From contig JAFEKR010000040.1 of NCBI GenBank assembly GCA_019022495.1, positions 62,001 to 126,000 of the forward strand: a stretch of DNA of 64,000 nt, given 5' to 3'. Position numbers and translations under genes: made by a program. Positions 1-12,505 of the stretch are shown in pieces (position 1 is the first letter of the stretch; each line of letters begins with the position of its first letter). The stretch comes from Epichloe hybrida. Its lineage: Eukaryota; Ascomycota; Sordariomycetes; Hypocreales; Clavicipitaceae. The notes under the pieces were generated by a model. The model searched no databases. It was not told the DNA's origin and saw nothing but the letters and a program-made list of their open reading frames with translations.

Positions 1-413
1 GCTAATGTTTAAGGGGTAATTATAGGTCTAGATTAAGGGGTAATTATAAGTCTAGTTTAAGGTCTAGCTAATCCTAGATTTACCTTAAGCTCTCTGATTT
101 ATGCCTTTATTTATAAGACCTTTTATCTTCTCTAAAGGCAATATAGCTTAGATTATGTGACCTTATAGCGTTACTATAATGCCCTTTTTTCTTTAGTTAT
201 ATTATCTATACCTCTACCTAAATTAGGATTAAGTGGCGTTTATTACACCTTATTATCCATAGTTCTAGATTATAGGGGTTCCTTATTTTCCTAATTATCT
301 ATAGCTTTATTATTATAAAGTACTAGCGTATTTCTAGTAAATCTTTAGAGTATTAGCTATATAATAATCTAGCTAATGGTTTATATCCTTAAAAAGGTTA
401 AGAGAGATTAATT
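1..413 (-). mobile_element. Ty3/gypsy element (270-bp LTR family), 5' internal region, runs off left edge
   Basis: This stretch matches 36,230-36,618 and 48,921-49,311 nearly base for base apart from C/T and G/A changes. In all three places it lies next to a minus-oriented copy of the same 270-bp LTR. It is therefore the leader/gag-start side of a minus-strand gypsy element whose remaining internal part lies left of the window. No open frame survives. The match was found by reading the three segments side by side; element identity is firm, the gag assignment is by position only. Confidence 0.8.
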
Positions 414-683
414 TATTATAGCTTATACTAAAAGGTTAAGAATAAAGTAATAGCTAAGACTATTATAGTCACTGCTAGATAAATGCTAGCTAGGGGCGGG
501 TGCGTAAAGGTTTTAATCTCTAACCTAGCACTAATAATATGCATAGTCTTTAATAAATACCTCGCTTTACAAGCACGTGGCTATCTTATAGCTAGCTAGC
601 CTCTTTGTTATCCGCATGGCCTAAAGGTTCTCCGAAGACCCGCTTCGATAAACATCCTATCTTTGACCTCTGCGCTCCTGACA
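414..683 (-). repeat. LTR (270 bp) of gypsy family, minus orientation
   Basis: One of six copies of a 270-bp LTR. On the plus strand it starts TATTATAGC (RIPed from TGTCATGGC) and ends GCTCCTGACA. It shares the landmarks of the other copies: the GATAAACATCCTATCTTTGA segment, the TAGCTAGCTAGCC motif and the AAAAGGTTAAGAA end. Since the element reads on the minus strand, this is its 5' LTR. The five bases after it, TATAG, are the expected target duplication, but the partner is outside the window. Confidence 0.88.
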
Positions 684-3600
684 TATAGACATAAAATAGC
701 ATAAGATATTTGCTATAAGCAAAGTATATAATAGTACTGCTATTTACATTAGTGTAGGCGCTTTTATTAATTATATTTTCTTTATAATTAGCTATTTCTT
801 AACTAGATTAAATAGTATAATTATTAATAGTGTGTTTTTAAAAGGAGAAATAAAGAATAGTAACTTACTTAGCAAAGCTAAGTTAAAGTAATAAGAGAGA
901 GGAAAAGAGATATAGATAGATAGTAAAGGCTAAGTGCTTTTAAGGTCTAAGCAGTGTGATAATATAAAGATTAGTAAGATTAAATAGTTCCTATAGTCTT
1001 AGCCTTACTATTATAGTCCTTATTAGCTATATAAACGGTTATTAGCGGCTATTTACAAGTGTCCCTTAGAGGTTAGTAAGCTCCTGTAATTCACACCTTT
1101 ATAGTGTTATAAATTGGTTATTAGTGGCCGTTGCTTACTAGTTATTACTATCTATTATTTAGGCAGTGTCTTTACAAACCTAATTCTTAGCCCTCTTTTT
1201 CTTTTCTTTTTCTCTCTCTTAAACCCTTATTTCTTATAACTAATTAATTATAGTGAAATCCCTTAATTTAGCTTATTAGAGACTCCCTAATATTACTGCT
1301 ATTATAAGGGTAAGCGTTTTAGAGTATAAACTTTTATTAATAAAAACTCTTAATTAGTCTAACTATACTAAATTTTACTCTCCTTTTATTAGCAAAGATT
1401 ATATAGGTTTAGGAGCTATTTAATCCTATAATTAATATTTACTAATAGTTATTATTACTATAGTATAAGTTTCTATTTGTATTCTAGGTGTGTAGTGAGA
1501 TTAATATTAGCTATAGTAGCGTTCTAATATACATAGAGATTTCTCTTTACACTGCTAATACTAATAATAATGTCCTTAAGGGAGCTCCTCCTTACCTTAT
1601 TATAACTATAAGAAAGACAAACCTCTTAAAGGAGTTTATAAGGAGCTACACTAAGGCTAATAGTGCTTTAGCCCTTACTATTAAAAATAGTTATTACTAC
1701 TAGGTCCTTATTCCTATAAAAGTGGCTTATCCTAATAGGTATTTTCTACACACTCTTTCTTAGCGTCCTAAGCGTTATTAGGCCTTACTAGTGTCTATAT
1801 ATAAAAGATTAAATAGTATCTTCTATTCTAATTATTTAAACTTATATATATAGTATATTATATTCTATAATAAATATATATGCTTTTTATTTTATAGCTA
1901 TGTTTTAATTCCTAGGGTTTACGAAGGCGCCTATAGTAATTATATCTAGAATAGGTCTTATATAGTAAGCTATAAGTGGCGTTTTGCTTCTAGGTATTAT
2001 CCTTAGTTATTATAAGAAAGAGCTCTAGCTCCTTTCTTAGGTAAGGAATAGTCTATAGAGGTAGTAAGAGCCCTTTTACTTAATCTAAACTCTATTAACT
2101 TTAAAAACTCTCCTTACCTAGTAATTAACATGCCTCCCCCTTTTCTAAATAGCTTATAAATACAAGATAAAGGAAAGAAAATATAGTTAATTATTAGGGA
2201 AAAGGGTAGCAAATAAAGGAAAACAAATAATTTAGCCACTAGGCTATGCCTTAATTACTTAATCTTTAGTATCTAAATTAATATTTGCGTATTTTAGAAA
2301 TAAAACTTAGGAAATATAAAGAAAACGTTTCTTAATCTATATACTATTAGTATATAAGAGAGTACTTTACATACTCCTTATGTTATTTATTTATTAGTTA
2401 AGGTAGCTATACCTTAATCCTATAGTATAGAGTCCTCTAAGGTAGGAGTTTAACTTCTTTTTCCTTAAGGATTATTACTTCCTAGTTAAATCTTTCCTAC
2501 TAGCTTATATGCTAATTATTAACCATTTAATTAGATATATTATACTAAGCTACTAATAGCATAATAGTTAAGACTTCTTTATTATACTTATTAGGGGTTA
2601 CTTCCTTTATCTAGCTACCTTAGGGAGCATGTAGCTATCTATCTGCTATAGACGTCCACTAGCCTTCTAAGTCTAGGATAAACTTCTTAATATAATCTCC
2701 TAAGATTATTTTTAAGAGGCAAATCCTATCTAATATTTATAGGTAATAGGCTCTAGAGACTAGCGCGTGTTTATGGATCTAAAATAGTCTATTTTACCTT
2801 ATTATAAGTTTCTTTATAGTGGATATGTTAATATTCCTTTAGATGTTATATACTAGGATAAGATCCCCTAGTTTTAATTAATCTTTCCTAAGAGAAGTGG
2901 CTTAGTTCTTATTAGTTTAGTTTATAAGGCACTGCCTAAACTCTAATACCTTTTTCCTTACCTTCTTAATATCCTTAGCTTTCCTTTTAAGTATCTAGAC
3001 CTATGCCTTAAACAAGTCTTATCTAGAAGTAATTGCGTCCTAATTAATTAGTCTCTAGGTTAGGAATTTTACTTCTAGTAGTAGAATTAGCTCCTATCCA
3101 TAGATTAAATAGAAGGCAAACTTCCTATGCAATTCTTAGATAGTGGTATAGTCTATAAGGAGGGCTTTATTAAGATGCTTTAACTATTGCCTATTTAATC
3201 CTCCTAGCTTCGCTAGAGCAAATATAAGGGACTAATATCTGGCTTTAACAGGCGAGTTTGCTTTTAGGTTATACCTAGATGTCTAAATCCCTATAATGCT
3301 AATATTTGCTAGTGCTTCTTTAAGGTTTCCTTGCATTTCTAGGCCTTTATTGTAGACTATAAAGCGGAAAAGCCTAAATTTACTAATTAAGGAGAAAAGG
3401 AACTTCCTAATTACTAGTATTATTGCATTTCTAACTAGCGTAGCCTCTACCTATCTAGTTAGGTTATACCTAGCTTCTAAGAGATACTTATATCCGTAAT
3501 TAATTAGAAGATACTAAGTGTTAATATAGATCTTACTTATTAGATTCCCTAGCGTGTCTAGCACTAAAAGTTCTTATAGTTACTAAGGCGCGAATTTCTA

Positions 3601-6600
3601 ATATGTCTTATAGCATGCTAACATCTCTTAAGCTATATTCTAGAGCCCTTTTCACTAGTATTACTGCTTTATTGCTTAAAAAACCACTTTAACTCCTTTA
3701 TAGCTAAGTTCCTTATAGATAGCTTTAATAATTGCTTATTATTGTTTAGGCATGTTAATAACTAGCGCTAGTCCCTTTATGATTTCTATTAGCCTTTTCT
3801 AAAGATAACCCTTTTCTAGGTAGAACTTCTTTACTTTATTACGTAGTTTTCTATAGTCCTTTACGCTAAGATTAATTAGTCTTTAAAGGGTTATTAAGAA
3901 TTTAATAACTTATTATATCTCTTTAGAGTAATTTCTCTTACTATCTTTCTCTATCTTAACGCTATTAAGATATAAGTTAATAAAATCTTTAATATCCCCT
4001 TTAACTTCTTAATTTAATTAATCTAAGCCCTAGGGCCTTTCCTAGACAAGGTATTTACGATATGGTTCTTTTTACCTAGAATATATTATACAGAGAAATC
4101 AAAAAGCAGGATGTAACTAATTTATTATGTAATAAGAGCTCTAGGCATGTTATTAACCACGCTGTTAAGCTAATGCATAAGAACTTATAAGTCTATTTCT
4201 AATATAAATAGGACTCTATAGAGGTAAATTCGTAGCCTTCTTAATGTGTAAATAACTACTTAATATTCTCGCTTAGTTATATTATACTTAGCCTTAGCAA
4301 TAGTCTAAGTACTGCTTTTATATTAAACTAGATGCTATTTGCCGTTAATAATTTGTAATAATGTAGCCCCTTATCTAAGTAAGCTTATATTAACTATTAG
4401 TATAATTTCTCTAAAGCCTAGTCTAAGATTAAGTAAAACAAGAATTAAGGCTATTATTATTACTTTCTTTAGGATATCTATAGCTTCTTATTGCTTTAGT
4501 CCCTATTCCTAATCCTTTATCTTCCTTAGTAAAATTACTAGTGGTTTTGCCTTTTACGTGTAGTGTTTTACCTAGATATAGTAAACTCCTATTAACCTAA
4601 TAAAGGATTACACTTCTAATTAATCTTAATAAACCTTCTAGTCTAAAATCTTTATAATCTTCGCTTTAGTTAGCTTTTGCCTGTTTATCTTACATATAAA
4701 TCCTATAATTTCTGCTAATTTCTAGTAGAACTTTAACTTAGACGCTAAGGCTATATAACTAGAGAGCTTAATATTAACTAAAACTTTGTTAATATTAATT
4801 AAATGCTCTATTACGTATTTACGTACTCCTAGCATAATCTCCTCTTTATTATATGTTATTATTAGTCCCTTTACTGCAATGTTATCTAGGAAAGGTGCGC
4901 AAATGTAAGGGATTAAATTAAATAGGATTTATCTAATAATCCTAATAAACTAAGCTACTAAGTTAGTGGCTCCTTATAGTAGGTAATAGAGCTATAAAAG
5001 TCTAATTATAGTAGAAATCATTATTATATCCTTACTTTTCTTTACTAATACTACCTAATTATATCTAGATAATAAGTTAACTATTAATAGGATCTTATAC
5101 ATTACAAAGCTCTTGCTAAATACTTCTACGCCTTAAGGAATTAGCGTATCTTATATTATCACCTTATTATACTTCGTGGCAGATAGAATTAGGTAAATCC
5201 CTTTGTCCTTCTTTATAATAAGAAAATAAGGATTCCTATAAGAGCTATAACTCTCCTCTAAATATCTATACTTTAGCTTTTTCTTTAGAAGATTAACTAA
5301 TCTCCCTTATAACCTAAGAGGTATTAGGATTAAGCCTACTTACTATGCTTTGTGTTTAATAACCTTTATAACTTGCGGCAGTGTGACTAGTAGGTTAACT
5401 TTCCTATATTCTAATAAGTCCTAGGCTAGCGCTACTTCTTAGTTATAAAGAATTTCCTTAAAAACATTAACTTCTTCTTATATTAAATATTCTTATACCC
5501 CTTTAACTATTTAATCTAAACGTTACTAAGTTATTCTAAAACCTTACGAATCTATGTAAAATCTCCTAGTAATATATTCGCTATACTTCCTAGATATATC
5601 TAGATATAACTTAGCCTTTTCCTATTTCTTTATCTTTTATTTTAGGTCCCTTTCTAGTGTTAATCTATTAGAGGGAATGTTATCTTAGGGATGTATTTTA
5701 TTAGCTTTTTGCTTATATATTGTGTTTACTATAAGATTAGGTGGTTTTAGTTATTACTAGGGCTTAAAATCCTTTATAATCACTTTAAGTCATTAGGTGT
5801 GGTTTACTATTATATCCTTAATTACCTCTTAGAAGATATTAGTTCCTTCCCTTATTATAAGAGAAATTAACTATTTATTATTATCTATTTCTATCTCTAA
5901 CCCTTTATAAACCATTTAATCTTCCTCTGTTTCTAGGTAACTAAATAAGATAATATTAATAAAGGGCTACTAGGCTAGCTACTTATTAGTGTACTACTAT
6001 TAGATACTTTCTATAACTCTTAAGATAATAATAATATCCCTAAAGTAGCACTAGGCATAAAGCTTTTCACTTCTTAAGTAATTAAACTATATTTAGGATA
6101 GTCTAAAAAATAGCATTCTAAGAATTAGGCTAATATTAACTAAGTCTAGACTAACATAGAAATTAGCAAGTATCTAGATATTTCCTAGATATAGTCTTAT
6201 CTAAACCTCCCTAATTATCTTAATACTATGTAACAAGAATAATATTATATTTATTATATCTATTAGGTAAATCCTTAGTCTAAGTTACCTAGCTATGCTT
6301 TCTATAATTACATTCCCTTATAATCCTATGTTAATAAGCCTAGGGAAAAGCTCCCCTTCTAGGTTATCTAGCTAGACTTAGAGGTATAGTAAGACTTATA
6401 GGTAATTAATAGTAGCTTATGGTTCTAAAATCACATTAAGTATAAAGTTTATCTAAGTAGGATTAATTAAATTCTACTAAGGTTTACCCTATTCTAAGCA
6501 AGCTCCTAGTCTCTCCTAAATTCATTCCTATAAGGCTACGTTAATCTCTAGCAGAGGCATTATTAGTAAGCTATTCTTAGCTATAGCTTTATTCTTCTTA

Positions 6601-9360
6601 TCTTCCTTAAGGGTCTCTTTTATTAATTAAAGAATTAAGTTAATCTAGTTCCCTAGATTAATTAGTCTTAGGTTTGGTTTTACGCTAAATATTTTTAAAG
6701 GAGGAGCTAGCCCTAATATATCTCTATTATAGTAGTAGATATCTTCTATACCTTTCGCTTATAAGAGATATTTATTACTAACTGCCTCTGCTAGTATTAG
6801 CATAATATAATAGATATCCTAAAAGGGCACTCTAACCTTCTTTTAAAAGACCTTATTATATAATTAATTAAGAATCCTCTATTTAACTTTATTTAATAGC
6901 TCTTTCTTACCCTTAGTTACTACTAAATTATCTTAAATAGGTTAAGTGTAAGGTTACTAGTCTTTTGCCTTATTTTCTATAATGTCTTTAATCCTTAGGC
7001 GTTTTACTAACTATTTACTAATAGCTATAAACTTTATAATAATCTCTTTATCTTTCTCCTCCCTTACGCTTAGCTTCTTAAAGGTAATAGCAAATACTAT
7101 GCCTAATGTCTTACGCTTTAAGATAAACATTATATTAATCTCTCTTTTAGGTTAAAATTCTACTAGATTAAACATACCCTTTATTTAATTAAATACTTCC
7201 TATTCTTCTAGTGTTATTTCCTAGCTTAATTCTCTATAAGGGCTATGTTCCTTAATTCTTAGAATTATATACGTAATCTTATAGTTCTTAAAGTACTTAA
7301 CCTAGAACATAGCTAGTCTACGCGTATAGCTACTAATAGAGAGAAATTTTATAAGCAAGAATAGAGGTATAATTTAATGTCTTATATTATCTTTAATAGC
7401 TAAAATGTAAACTACTAGGTTATATATAGTAAACTTTAATATCTTATTATATTTTAAAGCATTACACTTTATTACAATATGTAATTCTTTATTGCAGTAG
7501 TAATAATAGTTTAACTAGTGGCCTCTTCCTAATATTGCGTTTATTTTAAAATAGCGCTCCTTATCTAGATTAAATAAACCTATATAGTTTACCTAATAAG
7601 TTTACTATTAATATTAAGGGTAGTTACTATACTTCTCCTTAAGTAGCTTTACTATATTAATTTCCTTTACTACCTAGGCTATAACTATGATTTTTAGCTC
7701 CACTAGTTGTTTTATTAGATCTTCTATTTAATCTTAGTATTTTGCTAATCTAGGGGCCCCTTATTGTCCTACGTTAGTATTAAATAAGATAGTCTTCTTA
7801 GCTTACTTATTTAAATTACCTAGTGCTAAGCAATTCTTTTAAGTAGCCTAGTAACTATTAAAGGCAGCCTAATTAAATAGTATCTATATCTTAAAGCTAA
7901 AGTCCTTCTTACCTAAAGCATGATTTTCTATGTTAGCTAATTCTAGGTCCCTGTTTTTAAGTTCTAGTTATATACAAATATATGCGTTAAGTGCTATCTA
8001 AAGTAGTTTGTACTACATAACTAAGATTTCTTTATAAGTGAACCCCTTTCTATCTATAAAGCTTAAGATTAAGTGTTTTAGCAAGGCTTTATAGATATAG
8101 TTAGACTAGGTTATTATAGTTTTCTATCCCATTAGGTTTACATTAGACATTAGAGCATAATGCTTCTATAACTAGTAATAGGTTTCCTTAATAGTCTTTA
8201 GCCACATTAAATTAAGGTCTTTAAGTTATTCTCTAGCGTTTTCTATTTAATCCTAGCTAGTTATATTAAACTATAAGAGTATCTTTTCCTTAGACTCCTT
8301 CTAAGATTATAATATAATTAGCATTTTAACTACCTATTAGAGCTTTAGGTTAATATTACGCTTAAGTATCTTGCGCTAATTTGCTTTAGGAATACCTATT
8401 ACTTTTATCTTTGCCTTAAAGTCCTTAATAAAATTAGCTATATTTTCCCCTAAAAACTACTAAATATTATACCTATTTTACATAGTAATAAGGGAAGTTT
8501 AATATACTATTATCTCTCTAAGAAGCTTTATAAAGGTTTTTACATTAAGCCCTCTAAGAGATCTAGGTGTCTTGCCTCTATTATTAAGGTCTTTACCTAA
8601 GTGATTATTAAACTAAGTTTAAGCTAGGCTAATAACTATCTTAGGATTAAGTAGTTCTAACTAGTAACTAGGGTACTAGGCAATAGTAAGTCCTAAAGGT
8701 CCTTTAGGTAACTTAGGTGTTTACTAAGTCTTACTTTACTTAGCTATTAGGAGTGAGATAGTGTAAGGTTAAATATAGGCTTAGTAAAAAGTGCTTTTAA
8801 TTAATCTTATAAAAGAGTGATTACTTAACTAAACATTATAACGCTAGTAAGAATTTCTTAAAGAAAGACTTTTAATAAGGTAGTGTTTATAGTAATAAGT
8901 AACCTATAAGTAAAGGCTACTAACATAATTATATAGCTCTTTATAATAAGCTATAAGACCCCTATGTATAGCTAAATAATAGCGAAATTAGCTATAGGCC
9001 CTAAGATTAAATAGTCTATAATGCTAGGTAGCGCTTTTTATCCTAGTGCCTTATATTTAGAGACTTTTAGCAGAGGGTTAATGGTTTAGCTAGTGTTTAT
9101 AGAGTATACCTCTAAACTATCTAGTCTTCTTTTCTACGCTTCTATATAATACTAGTTTGTATTCTTAGCTTACCTTAGCTTAGCATGCTTAGCTAGCTTC
9201 TTCTTTACATTATAACTATTATAGAGGTTAGGTTAAGGCTTTAGATCTATATCTTAGTATAGGGAAGGTAAAATAAAGGGGTCTTTGCGTAGGTTAGCTT
9301 AGTAATAGCTAAGAGCGCAATTATTAGCTTACTTCTAATTAATCTTAGTTGTAGTAAATT
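684..9360 (-). mobile_element. RIP-degraded Ty3/gypsy pol relic, family B
   Basis: This AT-rich region is packed with stops in all frames. On the minus strand, around 4,868-4,900, it still reads APFLDNIAVKG, which corresponds to the reverse-transcriptase active-site box (LDDIAVKGP type) of filamentous-fungal gypsy elements with Asp changed to Asn by a G-to-A change. Directly downstream on that strand follow KEEI, GVRKYVIEHL, NKVL and IIGFIC stretches expected of the RT thumb/connection in these elements. The rest is pol-like by position, with gag expected towards 7-9 kb. I could not define LTRs for it; it may comprise more than one element. A 71-codon open frame at 1,488-1,703 has no recognisable content. 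Confidence 0.6.
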
Positions 9361-9792
9361 AACTAGAAAGCGAAAAGGTCCTAGGGGTTTAAAACCGCGT
9401 TTTTTCACTAGTTTTATTAAGCGGAAAACAATACCCTAAAAGACATAATGCTAGCTTACGGTTATAGGTAGTGGTGACATTTGCTTACGTTAGAAGGGTT
9501 AATTAACTTAATAGTAGTAATTATAATAATAGCTAAATTAGTCTCTATAAATAGAGATAATTTAGATTAAATAGTCTGTTAGATTAGAAGTGACTTTTTG
9601 GTTAAGTTAGGGAAATAATCTTATTAATTTATCTTATTAAGGTAAACACAATAGCGGCCATAGTAGCGCTAGGCATTTAAGTTAAAAATCTAAAGTTAGG
9701 CGTGTATAAAGAACCTTAAAAGAATCTAGCTATAGGTAATCTCTTTATAGATTAAATAGTCCCTTTACCTAGATGACTAATATCGTTATCCC
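9361..9792. other. Intergenic/TE-derived spacer, nothing identified
   Basis: AT-rich DNA with moderate RIP. It could include the 5' LTR/leader of the minus-strand gypsy relic to its left (TGACATTTGCTTACG near 9,475 resembles an LTR edge), but no second copy was found in the window to prove this. Confidence 0.3.
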
Positions 9793-11349
9793 TTGTTGTG
9801 TTGTTTATCCCTGCGATCCCCTGTATCCCTTGTGCTTGTTATCGCGAATACGCGCGTTTATGGGCGCGCGTATCACGGCACACAATAAGAAAAGGAGTAA
9901 ATAATATAAGTAAAGTAAGATTAATAACCTAGTTAATTAAGTTAACTAGGTAAAGAAAGCATTTAAAGACACTAGAAAATAGGTAAATAAAGCGTATATA
10001 ATAGTAAAGGATTTAGTAAAAGAAGTTTACTAATTAATAGCTTTAATATAGAAAGAGGTAATAGTAGTCTAAGATAAGTTTTTAAAGATATTAGATATAT
10101 TAAAAAACTAGAAAGAGAGAATTACTAAACTTAATATAGGTAAAACACTAATTAAATTTAATAAATTAATTAATACTTTAAAATAAAGTATAGTTTAAAC
10201 GGATAAGTATAAGGAAAAGATTATAGCTTTAGCTAATATAGTAATAGAGATATTAAAAAAGATATAGAATAAGGTAATAACTATTAATAAACTAATAAAG
10301 AAGTAAAAAAGATATAAAGAATATACTAGGAAAGTAAGAGTAGCTTTAGTAATACTAACTCTAGTAATGCTAACTCTAGTAATACTAGCTTAGGTAATAC
10401 TAAATTTAAGTAATAGGTAACTATAAGATAAGATAGGCTTACTATTAACACTAAGTAAGAAGAATTAGTCTTTAATAACACTAGTTTTAGGTAAATTTAA
10501 TACCTTATAAGATAAAGAATACTAAAAAACACTAAGATTAGGTAATAAATATCTATAGGAGAAAATAGCGCTACTACTAACGCTAATAAAGAAGCTTAAG
10601 TTACCTAGTAAAATAGCAAAGAACTAAATAGTTTTATAATAAGGAGCGCTAGTAATGCTAGTATTACCTAGCCTAAATAAAACACTACCTATATTATTAG
10701 ATAAATTAAAGATAGTAGTAATATAGAGATAAATAGTATCTTTAACTCTACCCTTACTAATAATTAAAGTAATAAAAATAGATAAATTTACTAGTTTACT
10801 AAACTAAGAGAATAAATTTAGACTAAATTAGAATAAAAATAGTTAGTATAATAAAACTTAAGAATTTACTATATAATAGGAAATTAGTAATAGAAAATAG
10901 GAAGGTAGTAAATAGAAAATTAATTTTAGAAAGGTTAAATATATTATTTAATATAATAATTCTAGAGGGCTTATTAAGGGATATAGGGCGCTAAAAAGTT
11001 ATTATAATATATAGCAATAGCTATTCTAAATTTTTCTTTTATGTGATTTTAATAGATAATTTTTTATTAATTTACTTAGCTAGGTAAAGTACAAATCTAG
11101 TTATAATCTAACTACCTTTAACTAGGATAGTTATCTTTTAAGGCGCGCCTAGCACTTATTATATAGTAAAGCTAAATATAAGCATATATAAGACTAGATT
11201 TAGACTTTAAATAGAAAGAATTAACCTTCTTTAAATATCTTACCTTATACCTAATAGTAGCTCTTATAGTAAACTTAGTATAATTTTACAATAGCAGATC
11301 CGTTAGCCCCTCTAACGGATTCGCCTTACATCGTGCCAAACCTGCACGT
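9793..11349 (+). mobile_element. Unclassified retroelement-like segment with GC-rich hairpin ends
   Basis: A GC-rich island (about 9,795-9,893) containing a 9-bp perfect hairpin stem (9,848-9,856 with 9,865-9,873) is followed by about 1.1 kb of A-rich, plus-strand coding-like DNA. If stops are read through, this gives a Lys/Glu/Ile/Leu-rich, coiled-coil-like protein (KKIQNKVITINKL, for example), as expected of an N-terminal gag. A second GC-rich island with another 9-bp hairpin (11,298-11,306 with 11,312-11,320) closes the segment just before a different element begins at about 11,350. Gag is an inference from composition only; neither LTRs nor pol were recognised. Confidence 0.35.
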
Positions 11350-12235
11350 AACAACTTTAGAGAAAACTTTATAAAAGATTTTATAAAAAACTTTATAAGA
11401 GTTTTTTTAATTAATAAATTTTCTTAAGGTAATAATAAAAGTAAAGTTTTAATATAAGACTTAAATATAATAAACTAGCCATAAGTTAGCTATAATAAAC
11501 TAAATAAAGAAATTATATTAGTAAAAGTATAAACTTATAAGCTAAATAAAGATAAGAAACTAAGATAAATAAGAATAAATAAGGATAAATAAGGATAAAT
11601 AATAATAATAATTATAAACTAAAAGAGATTAGTAATTACTAAGTAATAGTAATAAGAGAGCTATTACTTAGCTAGTAAAGGTAACTTATAAGGATAAGAG
11701 ATATTATAAGAGAAAGAAAGTATATAAAAGAGAGAAAGAATTAGTTTTTTTTGTATTAACCCTAGACCCCTTAAGTAATTTAATATACTATATATAAGTA
11801 ATTTATAAATTATATCAATAACTATTAGTATTACTAAAAAATATATACCTAATAGCTATAAACTTATAGTAACTATAATATAAGCTCTTTAGTTAAACTA
11901 TTTAAAACTATAGTATTAAGTACCTTATTTATTTAAACTAATTATAAAAATTGATATAAGTTATCTATTTTTTTCTTCTAGTTATATAATAAGTAATAAT
12001 ATTTATTTTACTATATTAAAGCTATATATAAGCTATTATTTAAATATTACTAACTATAATAACGGGGTTATTTTTAATTAGTAATATTATTATTATTATT
12101 TCTTTTTATTTACTTATATATTTAAATATAAGGTACTTTATTTTATTTTCTTTATAAAGCTTTATTATAGTAACTATACCTTAAGTAAGTAGCTTATTTT
12201 ATAATTAAGGTTAATTATATATAAGGGAGGTATTA
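11350..12235 (+). mobile_element. Gypsy element fragment, 3' internal end (270-bp LTR family)
   Basis: The reverse complement matches the 3' internal part of the complete element (about 29,288-30,150), including the polypurine run AAGGGAGGTA just before the LTR. The 5' portion of this copy is missing; it stops where the hairpin-bearing segment begins. No coding frame survives. Confidence 0.7.
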
Positions 12236-12505
12236 TATTAGGAGTATAAAGGTTAAAGATAGGATATTTATTAAAGTAAGTCTTTAAAGAACCTTTAAGC
12301 TATATAAATAATAAAAAGGCTAGCTAGCTATAAAATAGCTATATACTTATAAAGTAAGGTATTTATTAAAGACTATATATATTATTAGTACTAGATTAGA
12401 GATTAAAACCTTTATATACCTACCCCTAGCTAGTATTTATCTAGTAGTAACTGCAATAGTCTTAGCTATTACTTCGTTCTTAACCTTTTAGTGCAAGCCG
12501 TAATA
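12236..12505 (+). repeat. LTR (270 bp), 3' LTR of truncated gypsy copy
   Basis: Plus-oriented copy of the 270-bp LTR, starting TATTAGGAG and ending GCAAGCCGTAATA. Compared with the least mutated copy (15,894-16,163), the terminal TGTCA and TGACA have become TATTA and TAATA, i.e. only C-to-T and G-to-A changes. It follows the internal 3' end of the same family, so it is a 3' LTR rather than a solo LTR. Confidence 0.85.

Noticed and set aside
1488..1703. 71-codon open frame in the left AT-rich block
   Set aside because: Low-complexity Ile/Asn/Tyr/Thr composition typical of RIPed DNA; no homology recognised.
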